Assembly: GCA_031254715.1 (NCBI GenBank)
Contig: JAIRTY010000569.1
Span: 1 to 7,657 of the forward strand
From: Nocardiopsaceae bacterium
GTDB lineage: Bacteria; Actinomycetota; Actinomycetes; Streptosporangiales; Streptosporangiaceae
Direction of reading: 5' to 3'
Length of the DNA: 7,657 nucleotides
Shown here piece after piece: positions 1-5,654 of this stretch. Each line of letters opens with the position of its first letter. Position 1 is the stretch's first letter. Made by a program: the position numbers and the translations under genes. The notes under the pieces are model-generated. The model was given only the letters and a program-made list of their open reading frames with translations, was not told the DNA's origin and made no database searches.

Positions 1-213
1 CTACACGCCGCTCTCCCGATCTCCGACCTCCCGGCGCACCGCCTCCATGGCCTGCCGCGCCCCCGCGTCGCCGGCCGCGGTGGTGCGAGGGCCGGCGGCG
101 CCCGGGTTAGCGGCGGCGCCGGGGTCAGCGGCTCCGGCCCCGGCTCCGGAGTCACCGGTGGCGCCGGGGCCGGCCACGTCGAGCCCGGGGGACTGCGGGA
201 ATTCGGCAGTCAC
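1..213 (-). CDS. N-terminal segment of a probable MoxR-family AAA ATPase, frame ends at window edge
   Basis: This 70-residue frame starts with GTG at 213, sharing GTGA with the stop of the DUF4350 gene, and ends in TAG at 1-3. Residues 1-50 are a low-complexity Ala/Gly/Pro tail. Residues 52-63 (ARQAMEAVRREV) resemble the first helix of actinobacterial MoxR ATPases, where ARxALxAVRxEV leads into a conserved VVGQ segment and then the Walker A motif. Here the homology breaks after REVG and a stop follows seven codons later, so no ATPase core is visible. MoxR is also the gene expected after DUF4129 and DUF4350. MoxR ATPases are thought to act as chaperones for partner membrane or von Willebrand A-domain proteins. 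The break may be a base error near the end of an assembled piece, a true frameshift, or a sign that this is only a small unrelated protein. Assignment rests on one helix and context. Confidence 0.5.
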   Translation of the reverse strand: MTAEFPQSPGLDVAGPGATGDSGAGAGAADPGAAANPGAAGPRTTAAGDAGARQAMEAVRREVGDRESGV

Positions 214-1571
214 TGGCTCAGCACCTGCCTTTCCAATGTGTCGAGATCGGCCGCGAGAGCCACCAGCGCGGCGTCGTCGCGCGGGTCCGGCCCGAACAGG
301 AGGGTCTGGATCTGGCCGGGCCCGCGCCCGGTCCGGGTGCCAAGATCATGACAGATTACGTCCGGCGGTGAGCCTGGCGGCAGCCCGAGCCTGGCCGTGA
401 TCCGCGCCGCGGCCGCCTCGCGAAGCGCGGCAGCTGCCCGGTCCCGGGCCCGCCGCGCCCGGTAGAGCCTGCCATGACCGGTCACCGTCTCGGCGGCACG
501 GACGATGACCGGCAGCGGCTCCGCGATCAGCGGGCCGAACCGCCGGGCCCGCCATAGCGCAGCCAGCAGCACCACCGCACCCAGCTGGGCCATCACCGCG
601 AGCACGCCTGGGGGGAGCAGGCTGGTGAGCGACCGGGCGCCGGAAGCCGTCGTGCCCGGGGCGCCGGGCATCGGCACCAGCCACACCACCCGCGAGGAAG
701 GAGCCAGCAGGTTCAGCGCGAGCGCAGCATTCCCGTCCCGGCCCAGGCTGGCGTTGGTCAGCACGTCGCCGCTGCCCAGCACCGTGATCGTCCGCCCGGC
801 GCGGACGTAGCGCACCAGCGCCGGCAGCCCCGCACCGGGGACGGTGCGACCAGCTGTCACCGGCCCCGGCTGGCCTGCCGCCCGGCGCCCGGCCGGGTAG
901 CACCGCCAGGTGCCGGGCTGGGCAGCCGCATCCGCGGTGAGGCGCAGCAGCAGCCCGCCCAGCTCGGCGCCGCCGGCGAGCCGCGCGGCTGGCAGCCCGC
1001 AGCCAGGCGGCAGGCTCCGCACCGGGGCCGTTCCGCCGGGCCTCACCTCGGGCGCGAGGTCGGCCAGCGCGGCCCGGGTGGGCGCCACCAGCAGCAGCCC
1101 GGTGCGGAGCCGGGCAAGCGCGGTCAGCGACCCGCGGCTGAGCAGGCCCGGGTCGGTGACCACCAGCGTGCTGCCGGCCGCGCGCGCCTCCCTGGCCGCG
1201 GCAGCGGCGGTGATCACCCTGGTCACCGGCTGGCCCCGGCGTGCCAGCAGCGCGGCCAGGGCGTGCGTGCCGCGAGGGCTGGCGTCGCCGGGGTCGAGCA
1301 GCCCGTGTGGTCCCCTGGCAGGCTGCAGCAGGGCGACGACCACGCCGGCGACCAGGATCAGCCCGGCGACCACGGCCGGTCCGCGCCACCTGCGCCAGGC
1401 GGACGCCGTCGGCCCCGCCCCGGCTCCAGCCCTGGTCCCGTCCCCGGCTCCGCGTCCGTCCCCGGCTCCGCGTCTGTCCCCGGCCCCGCCCGTTGCCTCG
1501 TCCGTCGCCCCGCCCCCGGTCACGGCCGGCGCTGCGTCCGCGGCCACGCTCATCGCCCCGTTCCCGGTCAC
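210..1571 (-). CDS. DUF4350 domain-containing membrane protein
   Basis: A 453-residue protein. Residues 1-60 are a disordered Gly/Ala/Asp/Arg-rich cytoplasmic tail containing GAGDxR repeats. A membrane segment lies at about 64-83. The DUF4350 region follows at about 92-295, opening with the family-like LLDPGDASPRGTHALAALLARRG and closing with GSGDVLTNASLGRDGNAALALNLL. Two cysteines, C191 and C224, could pair outside the cell. A second membrane segment lies at about 322-340. The remaining 110 residues are a basic, helical cytoplasmic tail (RARRARDRAAAALREAAAA). DUF4350 has no established activity; its fold is often compared with small-molecule-binding or GATase-like domains. The GTG start at 1571 overlaps the DUF4129 stop by GTGA and was preferred over the in-frame ATG at 1553. 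It sits between DUF4129 and the probable MoxR gene, so it is probably part of a MoxR-linked membrane assembly. Confidence 0.88.
   Translation of the reverse strand: MTGNGAMSVAADAAPAVTGGGATDEATGGAGDRRGAGDGRGAGDGTRAGAGAGPTASAWRRWRGPAVVAGLILVAGVVVALLQPARGPHGLLDPGDASPRGTHALAALLARRGQPVTRVITAAAAAREARAAGSTLVVTDPGLLSRGSLTALARLRTGLLLVAPTRAALADLAPEVRPGGTAPVRSLPPGCGLPAARLAGGAELGGLLLRLTADAAAQPGTWRCYPAGRRAAGQPGPVTAGRTVPGAGLPALVRYVRAGRTITVLGSGDVLTNASLGRDGNAALALNLLAPSSRVVWLVPMPGAPGTTASGARSLTSLLPPGVLAVMAQLGAVVLLAALWRARRFGPLIAEPLPVIVRAAETVTGHGRLYRARRARDRAAAALREAAAARITARLGLPPGSPPDVICHDLGTRTGRGPGQIQTLLFGPDPRDDAALVALAADLDTLERQVLSQ
1438..1491 (-). repeat. 18-bp tandem repeat in the DUF4350 N-terminal tail
   Basis: Two perfect 18-bp units, 1438-1455 and 1456-1473 (plus-strand reading ccgtccccggctccgcgt), are followed by a degraded third copy to about 1491. 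They encode the RGAGDG-type repeats in the cytoplasmic tail of the DUF4350 protein. The repeat keeps the reading frame. Confidence 0.8.
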
Positions 1572-2284
1572 GGCGGCGCGCCGCCTACCGGGAGGGGCGG
1601 GTGCTGCGGGTCCTGCTGGCCTTCCCCGGCCTGTCTGGAAGCCCGGCCCGCGCTCTCGGCGACCCGGCTGCCCAGCTCACGGACCTGCTGGTAGCCCGCT
1701 GCGGTGCCCGGCCGGTGCCCGTAGCACACCTCATCGAAAGCCACGGCGGCGCTGCGCAGCGCCCCGGCCAGAGCCGGCATGACCTGCCCGGCCTCGGCCG
1801 CGAGCTCATCGGCGGTCCGGCCCCGGCGCGCTGGCAGCACGGCCCGTTCGTCCAGCTCGGCCGCGATGGCCCGCACGCTCTCGCGAATGGCGCCCGCGTA
1901 ATCACCGGCCTCCGCCAGCCGCGCTGCCTCCCGCCGGTGCTCGGCGGCCGTGCGAAGCGGCGCCCCGGCCGCCACCGGCACGGCCCGGCGGTGGGCCCGG
2001 CCGACGGGCCCGAGCCAGGCCATGATGGCCCCCGCCGCCAGCACCACCAGCGCCGCCAGCGCGACCACTGCCCACCAGCCGCCCGGCACCGGCCCGTTGC
2101 CGGGGAACAGCCGGTCCAGCCAGCGGAGAATCGCGCCAAGGACCCGCCCGGCCAGCGACTGTTGCGGGTGGTAGATGCGCTTGGTGAGTTCCTCCCTGGC
2201 CAGCCGCTGCGCCGCCGCCCGCCCGGTGAGGGGGGCGCCGCCCGCCGGAGCGGTCAGCGCGGCGATGAGAGGGCCGGGGATCAC
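1568..2284 (-). CDS. DUF4129 domain-containing single-span membrane protein
   Basis: A 238-residue protein from GTG at 2284. One membrane segment lies at about 69-92 (GWWAVVALAALVVLAAGAIM), preceded by a 68-residue N-terminal part that ends in an amphipathic stretch, IYHPQQSLAGRVLGAILRWL. The C-terminal DUF4129 domain, about 112-204, shows the family pattern: EHRREAARLAEAGDYAGAIR, then LDERAVLPARRGRTADELA, then AFDEVCYGHRPGTAAGYQQV. DUF4129 occurs alone, as here, or at the C-terminus of membrane transglutaminase-like proteins; its activity is unknown. The frame stays open upstream to 3025, but that part lies antiparallel in no sense and simply overlaps the preceding gene in another frame. The start was therefore placed where GTG overlaps that gene's TGA. 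A GTG one codon earlier (2287) is equally possible. No clear ribosome-binding site precedes it, which fits coupled translation. Confidence 0.9.
   Translation of the reverse strand: MIPGPLIAALTAPAGGAPLTGRAAAQRLAREELTKRIYHPQQSLAGRVLGAILRWLDRLFPGNGPVPGGWWAVVALAALVVLAAGAIMAWLGPVGRAHRRAVPVAAGAPLRTAAEHRREAARLAEAGDYAGAIRESVRAIAAELDERAVLPARRGRTADELAAEAGQVMPALAGALRSAAVAFDEVCYGHRPGTAAGYQQVRELGSRVAESAGRASRQAGEGQQDPQHPPLPVGGAPP
1572..1585 (-). promoter_or_regulatory. 14-bp perfect palindrome directly before the DUF4350 start
   Basis: GGCGGCGCGCCGCC is a perfect palindrome ending one base before the GTG start at 1571. In the transcript it could form a five-pair GC stem with a CGCG loop over the position where a ribosome-binding site would lie. 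It also encodes the last residues of the DUF4129 protein (GGAPP). A role in coupling translation of the two genes is an inference; short GC palindromes also arise by chance in such GC-rich DNA. Confidence 0.3.
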
Positions 2285-3681
2285 CACGCGGAAGGCGTGC
2301 CTGCGGGAGGTGGCGGTGCCGTCCCGCCCGGGCCGGACGACAGGCCAGGACCTGGCGGCGCGGGCGGTGGCGGCCCGCCGCCAGGGCGCCACACAGAGGC
2401 GAACTCGTCTCCTGCCAGCTGGCCGCCGCTGGCCGCCGACTGCAGCACCAGGTCGAGCCCTTCCCGCCGCATCCGCAGGTCCACGTAGAGGAGCACGGTC
2501 ACGCCCGCCGACACCGGGCGGGTGACGGTCCCGGCGATGATGCTGCCGATGGCAGTGACGATCAGGGCGGTTATGCTCTGGCCGGCGAACTGGGTGACGG
2601 CACCACCGGGCCCGAACGGGCCCGCCGGAGCGCCTCCCGCAAAGCCGGCGATGAGGCTGAAGGGAAGCTGCAGCACCGTGGCGGCCACCGCCACGATGAG
2701 CCCGGCCAGCAGCGTGATCCCGAACACCCGCCAGAAGCTGCCACGCACCAGCCGCCACGACCGCTTCAGCGCCGTCCCCGGCCCTAGCCGTTCCAGCACC
2801 ACCACCGGCCCGGCCAGCTGAAACATGGTCACGAACCAGATCGTCAGGCACAGCGCGGGGATCCCGCCCAACACCCCGATGACCGCTATCCCAGCCGCTG
2901 GGCTGCCGGCCACCGCCACCACGGCCAGCAGCCCCCCCAGCACCGCCCACGGGGCCGCCGCACACAGAAAGATGAGCACGACCGACCCCAGCAAGGCCAG
3001 CAGCCGGGGACGGACCAGCCGCCACGCCCCGCCCGGGGTGATCTTGTGGCCGAGCACGCCGCGGCCGATCACCGCGGTGAGGAGCCCGGTGAGCAGGATG
3101 TTCACCACGAAGGCGAGCACCACTGCCAGCCCGGCCGCAGGCAGCGCCACCGAGGCCAGCCGGGACAGGTAGCTCGTCATCTGTTCTGGCGTTGGCTGCG
3201 GCGGCAGGCTGCCGAGCCCCTGGGCCGACTGGGACAGGATCCCGTTGACCGCGGCTGAGATGACCCCTGAGATCGTCAGCAGCACCGCCGCGATCCCCAG
3301 CGTGGCCCTGGGATTACGGCGGATCGAGGTGAAGGCGCCGTCCAGGATCTCCCCGACGGCCAGTGGCCGCAGCGCGATCACGCCCGGCTTGGGCGCCTGC
3401 GGGCCCGGCGGCGGCCGCCAGCGCCCGCCCTGCCCGTATCCCGGCTGGCCGTAGCCGCCGGGGCGCCCGTAGCCGCCCGGTTGCCCGTAGCCGCCTTGCT
3501 GGCCGTAGCCCCCGGGCTGGCCGTAGCCGCCGGGCTGCCCGGGCCCGCCGCCGGGCGGGTATCCGTACCCCCCGCCCGCCGGGTCCGGGCCGCCGGGCTG
3601 GCTGGGCGGCGGGAACCAGGGCTGGACCGGTTCCGGCTGCCCGTCCGGCCCGTCCGTGCCCTGCGACCGGTCCTCTGTCAT
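2281..3681 (-). CDS. Multi-pass membrane protein, glycerophosphoryl diester phosphodiesterase membrane-domain family
   Basis: A 466-residue protein. Residues 1-95 are hydrophilic and rich in Gly, Pro, Tyr and Gln, with GGYGQP repeats at 48-86. The conserved domain begins at VIALRPLAVGEILDGAF (101-117), typical of the actinobacterial family annotated as glycerophosphoryl diester phosphodiesterase membrane domain. About six hydrophobic regions follow, near 125-148, 175-205, 228-258, 262-292, 315-348 and 365-400. The family-like YVDLRMRREGLDLVL motif is at 399-413, and a Pro/Gly-rich tail ends the protein. No catalytic phosphodiesterase domain is present, so enzyme activity should not be inferred from the family name. 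The ATG at 3681 was chosen over the open upstream codons because AGGGAG (3686-3691) lies four bases before it. It is the first gene of the minus-strand operon and overlaps the DUF4129 start by GTGA. Confidence 0.88.
   Translation of the reverse strand: MTEDRSQGTDGPDGQPEPVQPWFPPPSQPGGPDPAGGGYGYPPGGGPGQPGGYGQPGGYGQQGGYGQPGGYGRPGGYGQPGYGQGGRWRPPPGPQAPKPGVIALRPLAVGEILDGAFTSIRRNPRATLGIAAVLLTISGVISAAVNGILSQSAQGLGSLPPQPTPEQMTSYLSRLASVALPAAGLAVVLAFVVNILLTGLLTAVIGRGVLGHKITPGGAWRLVRPRLLALLGSVVLIFLCAAAPWAVLGGLLAVVAVAGSPAAGIAVIGVLGGIPALCLTIWFVTMFQLAGPVVVLERLGPGTALKRSWRLVRGSFWRVFGITLLAGLIVAVAATVLQLPFSLIAGFAGGAPAGPFGPGGAVTQFAGQSITALIVTAIGSIIAGTVTRPVSAGVTVLLYVDLRMRREGLDLVLQSAASGGQLAGDEFASVWRPGGGPPPPAPPGPGLSSGPGGTAPPPPAGTPSAW
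3424..3540 (-). repeat. Imperfect 18-bp repeats encoding GGYGQP hexapeptides
   Basis: About five tandem 18-bp units encode GGYGQP, GGYGQQ, GGYGQP, GGYGRP and GGYGQP, flanked by shorter GQP and GYGQGG copies (residues 48-86 of the membrane protein). The units differ mostly by single substitutions. This is a coding repeat in a disordered cytoplasmic tail; such Gly-Tyr-Gln tails are common in actinobacterial membrane proteins. Copy number may vary between strains. Confidence 0.85.
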
Positions 3682-3685
3682 CTGT

Positions 3686-3691
3686 CTCCCT
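3686..3691 (-). promoter_or_regulatory. Ribosome-binding site deciding the start of the membrane protein
   Basis: AGGGAG on the minus strand lies four bases before ATG at 3681-3679. No comparable motif precedes the earlier in-frame start at 3708, so it decides the start chosen for the 466-residue protein. Confidence 0.6.
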
Positions 3692-3740
3692 GGGCCGCGC
3701 CACCGCACCGCGGCGGCGCTCCGCCGTCACGCTGGCGCCC

Positions 3741-3769
3741 ATACTGGCACGAAGCAGGAGGGCACTGAA
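3741..3769 (-). promoter_or_regulatory. Weak candidate promoter of the minus-strand membrane-protein operon
   Basis: Read on the minus strand, TTCAGT (3764-3769) and CAGTAT (3741-3746) are 17 bp apart, the standard spacing for the main sigma factor. Each hexamer matches consensus at only about three of six positions. Transcription would start near 3734 and give a leader of about 50 bases before the ATG at 3681. The position is plausible but the sequence match is weak. Confidence 0.22.
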
Positions 3770-3859
3770 GGGCGAGCAGCGGAACGGGATGGTGCCAGGC
3801 CAGCGCCGTCCCCGGCCGCCAGGTCGACCATCGCCGCTCACCGAGGCACACTCAGAGGC

Positions 3860-4945
3860 GTGGGGCTTGCCGCGTTGCGCTGGGCCGATCCTCCCGAGGG
3901 ACCGGCCATCGTGCTGCTCGACCAGGTCAGGCTGCCCGCCGTGACGGCGGAGGTCTGCTGCCGCGACGTCCCGGCCCTGGCGGCCGCGATCCGCAGGCTC
4001 GCGGTGCGGGGTGCCCCGATGCTGGGAATCGCCGGAGCGTACGGCGTGGCACTGGCCGCCTACGCCGGCGATGACGTAGCGGCCGCCGCTGACATGCTGG
4101 CCTCGGCCCGGCCCACCGCCGTGAACCTGGCCTGGGGCGTCCGCCGGGCGCTGGCCGCCTACCAGGCAGCGATGCGGGCCGCCCCGCCGGACGGGAGCCG
4201 GGTGCTGGCCGCCGCGGCCGCGCTGGCGCAGGCGCGGGCGATCGAGGCGGCGGATGCCGCGGCCAGCGAGGCGATGGCGGCCCATGGCCTGGGCCTGATC
4301 GGGGAGCACGCCCGGATCCTGACCCACTGCAACACCGGGGCACTGGTCTCAGGTGGCCAGGGAACGGCCTTCGGGGTGATCATGGCGGCGCACCGGGCTG
4401 GCCGGCTGGCCCGGCTCTGGGTGGACGAGACCAGGCCGCTGCTGCAGGGGGCAAGGCTCACCGCCTACGAGGCCCGGCAGGCGGGGATGCCGTTCCAGGT
4501 CCTGCCGGACGCGGCGGCGGCGTCGCTGCTGGCGGCGGGGGAGGTTGACATCGTGCTGGTCGGCGCCGACCGGATCGCCGCCGACGGCAGCGTGGCGAAC
4601 AAGGTCGGGACCTACGGGCTGGCGGTGCTCGCCCGGCACCACCAGGTGCCGTTCGTGGTGGTCGCACCGGTCTCCACGATCGACTTCGCCGCCGCGGGTG
4701 CCGGCGCCATCGTGGTGGAGCACCGTCCGGCCAGCGAGGTCACCGAGATCGCAGGGACGCCGGTGGCCCCGGCCGGCAGCGAGGCCTACAACCCTGCCTT
4801 CGACGTCACGCCGGCCCGCCTGGTGACCGCGCTGGTAACTGAACGAGGGGTAACACAGCCGGTCAATGCGGGTATGCTGCGCGTCCTGGGTGCTGAATCG
4901 GCCGTTGACGATGGTGCCCTTGCCAGTATTCCCGTGGAACGATGA
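3860..4945 (+). CDS. mtnA: S-methyl-5-thioribose-1-phosphate isomerase (methionine salvage)
   Basis: MtnA converts 5-methylthioribose-1-phosphate to 5-methylthioribulose-1-phosphate in the cytoplasmic methionine salvage pathway. From GTG at 3860 the protein is 361 residues, near the usual length. Family motifs appear in order: VLLDQVRLP (18-26), RRLAVRGAP with the phosphate-binding RGAP (45-53), THCNTG with the expected catalytic cysteine C157, WVDETRPLLQGARLTAYE (187-204), GADRIAADG with the catalytic aspartate D237, NKVGTY (247-252) and NPAFDVTP (311-318). These match the Cys/Asp pair known in Bacillus subtilis MtnA. The related eIF2B-like and ribose-1,5-bisphosphate isomerases are less likely given these motifs. 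The start is uncertain: GTG 3860 has AGAGG only one base upstream, TTG at 3875 is an alternative, and translation from 3656 would overlap the divergent gene. The stop overlaps mtrA by ATGA. The last 30 residues look less conserved and contain a candidate mtrA promoter. Confidence 0.93.
   Translation: MGLAALRWADPPEGPAIVLLDQVRLPAVTAEVCCRDVPALAAAIRRLAVRGAPMLGIAGAYGVALAAYAGDDVAAAADMLASARPTAVNLAWGVRRALAAYQAAMRAAPPDGSRVLAAAAALAQARAIEAADAAASEAMAAHGLGLIGEHARILTHCNTGALVSGGQGTAFGVIMAAHRAGRLARLWVDETRPLLQGARLTAYEARQAGMPFQVLPDAAAASLLAAGEVDIVLVGADRIAADGSVANKVGTYGLAVLARHHQVPFVVVAPVSTIDFAAAGAGAIVVEHRPASEVTEIAGTPVAPAGSEAYNPAFDVTPARLVTALVTERGVTQPVNAGMLRVLGAESAVDDGALASIPVER
4835..4854 (+). promoter_or_regulatory. 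Paired GTAAC motifs upstream of mtrA, possible MtrA boxes
   Basis: Two GTAAC pentamers, at 4835-4839 and 4850-4854, are direct repeats 15 bp apart inside the end of mtnA, with GTGAC at 4823 and GTCAC at 4805 further upstream. MtrA in Streptomyces and mycobacteria binds GT-n-AC-type direct repeats, and some relatives show autoregulation. The usual spacing is closer to one helical turn (about 11 bp), so this pair is off the expected arrangement. Each pentamer also reads as Val-Thr codons, but the GTA, ACT and ACA codons used are rare in such GC-rich DNA. Binding is an inference. Confidence 0.35.
4850..4878 (+). promoter_or_regulatory. Candidate mtrA promoter inside the 3' end of mtnA
   Basis: GTAACA (4850-4855) and TATGCT (4873-4878) are separated by exactly 17 bp. 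Each matches the main sigma-factor consensus at four of six positions, and the -10 has the key TAnnnT pattern. Transcription would start near 4885, leaving a leader of about 57 bases before the mtrA start at 4942. The -35 element coincides with the second GTAAC motif, so a regulator bound there would affect polymerase access. The sequence lies in the poorly conserved C-terminal tail of MtnA. Confidence 0.42.
4905..4932 (+). promoter_or_regulatory. Alternative weak mtrA promoter giving a leaderless transcript
   Basis: TTGACG (4905-4910) is a five-of-six match to the -35 consensus. With a 16-bp spacer the -10 would be TATTCC (4927-4932), which matches only three positions and lacks the final T. 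If used, transcription would start at about 4939-4942, almost on the mtrA start codon. Leaderless transcripts are common in actinobacteria, but the -10 is poor. Confidence 0.2.
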
Positions 4946-5628
4946 GGGCCATGAAAGGACGCGTGCTGGTCGTCGACGACGACGCTGCTCTCTCCGAGAT
5001 GCTGGGCATCATGTTGCGCGGGGAGGGTTTCGAGCCGACTTTCGTCGCCGACGGTGACCACGCCATGGACGCCTTCCGCCAGACTCACCCCGACCTGGTC
5101 CTGCTTGACCTGATGCTGCCAGGCCTGGACGGCATCGACGTCTGCCGCCAGATCCGCACCGAGTCCGGGGTCCCGATCGTCATGCTCACGGCCAAGAGCG
5201 ACACCGTGGACGTCGTGCTCGGCCTGGAGTCGGGCGCGGACGACTACATCGTGAAGCCGTTCAAGTCGAAAGAGCTGATCGCGCGGGTGCGGGCCCGGCT
5301 GCGCCGCACCGAGGACCCGGCACCGGAGATCCTGGAGGTCGCCGACGTGACGATTGACGTGGCCGGGCACTCGGTCAAGCGTGACGGGGACCCCGTCAAC
5401 CTGACCCCGCTGGAGTTCGACCTGCTGGTCGCCCTGGCCCGCAAGCCGCGCCAGGTGTTCACCCGGGAAGTGCTGCTTGAGCAGGTGTGGGGCTACCGGC
5501 ACGCGGCCGACACCCGCCTGGTCAACGTGCATGTGCAGCGGCTTCGAGCGAAGATCGAGAAGGACCCCGAGCACCCGGAGATCGTGGTGACGGTCCGGGG
5601 CGTGGGCTACAAGGCGGGACCCGCCTGA
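4942..5628 (+). CDS. mtrA: MtrA, OmpR/PhoB-family response regulator
   Basis: MtrA is the DNA-binding response regulator of the MtrAB system, controlling cell-wall, division, replication-linked and developmental genes in actinobacteria. The 228 residues equal the length of the Mycobacterium tuberculosis protein and align without gaps from the start. The receiver domain (about 6-120) carries acidic D12-D14, the phosphorylated D56 in LLDLMLPG, T83 and K105. The winged-helix DNA-binding domain (about 130-225) contains LTPLEFDLLVALARKPRQVF and the recognition-helix region DTRLVNVHVQRLRAKIEKDP. Y102 and D190, described as an interdomain contact in the tuberculosis protein, are both present. The ATG at 4942 overlaps the mtnA stop by ATGA; an ATG at 4951 (MKGRVLV) is an alternative giving 225 residues. 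mtrB follows after 26 bp. Regulation may come both from mtnA read-through and from the candidate promoter at 4850-4878. Confidence 0.98.
   Translation: MRAMKGRVLVVDDDAALSEMLGIMLRGEGFEPTFVADGDHAMDAFRQTHPDLVLLDLMLPGLDGIDVCRQIRTESGVPIVMLTAKSDTVDVVLGLESGADDYIVKPFKSKELIARVRARLRRTEDPAPEILEVADVTIDVAGHSVKRDGDPVNLTPLEFDLLVALARKPRQVFTREVLLEQVWGYRHAADTRLVNVHVQRLRAKIEKDPEHPEIVVTVRGVGYKAGPA
5612..5626 (+). other. Short GC hairpin spanning the mtrA stop codon
   Basis: AGGCGG and CCGCCT form a six-pair stem with a GAC loop, ending on the first base of the mtrA TGA stop. There is no run of T after it, so it is not a standard terminator. It could slow ribosomes or mark an RNA-processing point between mtrA and mtrB, or simply reflect the codons for the conserved KAGPA end. 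Confidence 0.25.
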
Positions 5629-5654
5629 CGAGGCAACTCTGACGGCAGGGCAGC

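Larger units (their letters stand above)
3682..3859. promoter_or_regulatory. Divergent intergenic region between the membrane-protein operon and mtnA
   Basis: This 178-bp stretch separates two diverging genes and should carry the promoter of the minus-strand operon and probably one for mtnA. Open frames cross it on both strands, but they show no recognisable protein similarity and are treated as spurious. I saw no strong consensus promoter, no riboswitch fold and no terminator. A weak minus-strand promoter candidate is listed separately. A single GTCAC at 3726-3730 is not enough to claim a regulator site. Confidence 0.6.

Noticed and set aside
1241..2488. Long plus-strand open frame of about 415 codons opposite the DUF4350 and DUF4129 genes
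   Set aside because: Its translation is almost all Arg, Pro, Gly and Ala, the usual antisense shadow of GC-rich genes, and it crosses two well-supported genes.
2285..3025. Upstream extension of the DUF4129 reading frame to a possible start at 3025
   Set aside because: It lies entirely within the coding sequence of the membrane protein on the same strand in another frame, gives an Arg/Gly-rich translation without domain character, and the GTGA overlap at 2284 offers a clear start.
2281..3681. Assigning glycerophosphodiester phosphodiesterase enzyme activity to the six-span protein
   Set aside because: Only the membrane domain is present; no catalytic GDPD domain or its metal-binding residues are seen.
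3726..3730. Single GTCAC in the divergent region as an MtrA site
   Set aside because: One pentamer is expected by chance and no second copy lies at a suitable spacing.
3656..3859. N-terminal extension of mtnA to GTG 3656
   Set aside because: It would overlap the divergent membrane-protein gene and cover its promoter; its residues do not resemble MtnA, whose similarity begins near 3870.
3314..4327. Minus-strand open frame running from mtnA through the intergenic region into the membrane-protein gene
   Set aside because: It joins antisense mtnA to an off-frame reading of the repeat region; composition is Arg/Gly/Ala-rich with no family motif.
4786..5574. Minus-strand open frame opposite mtrA
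   Set aside because: It mirrors the mtrA codons, whose own product matches MtrA along its whole length.
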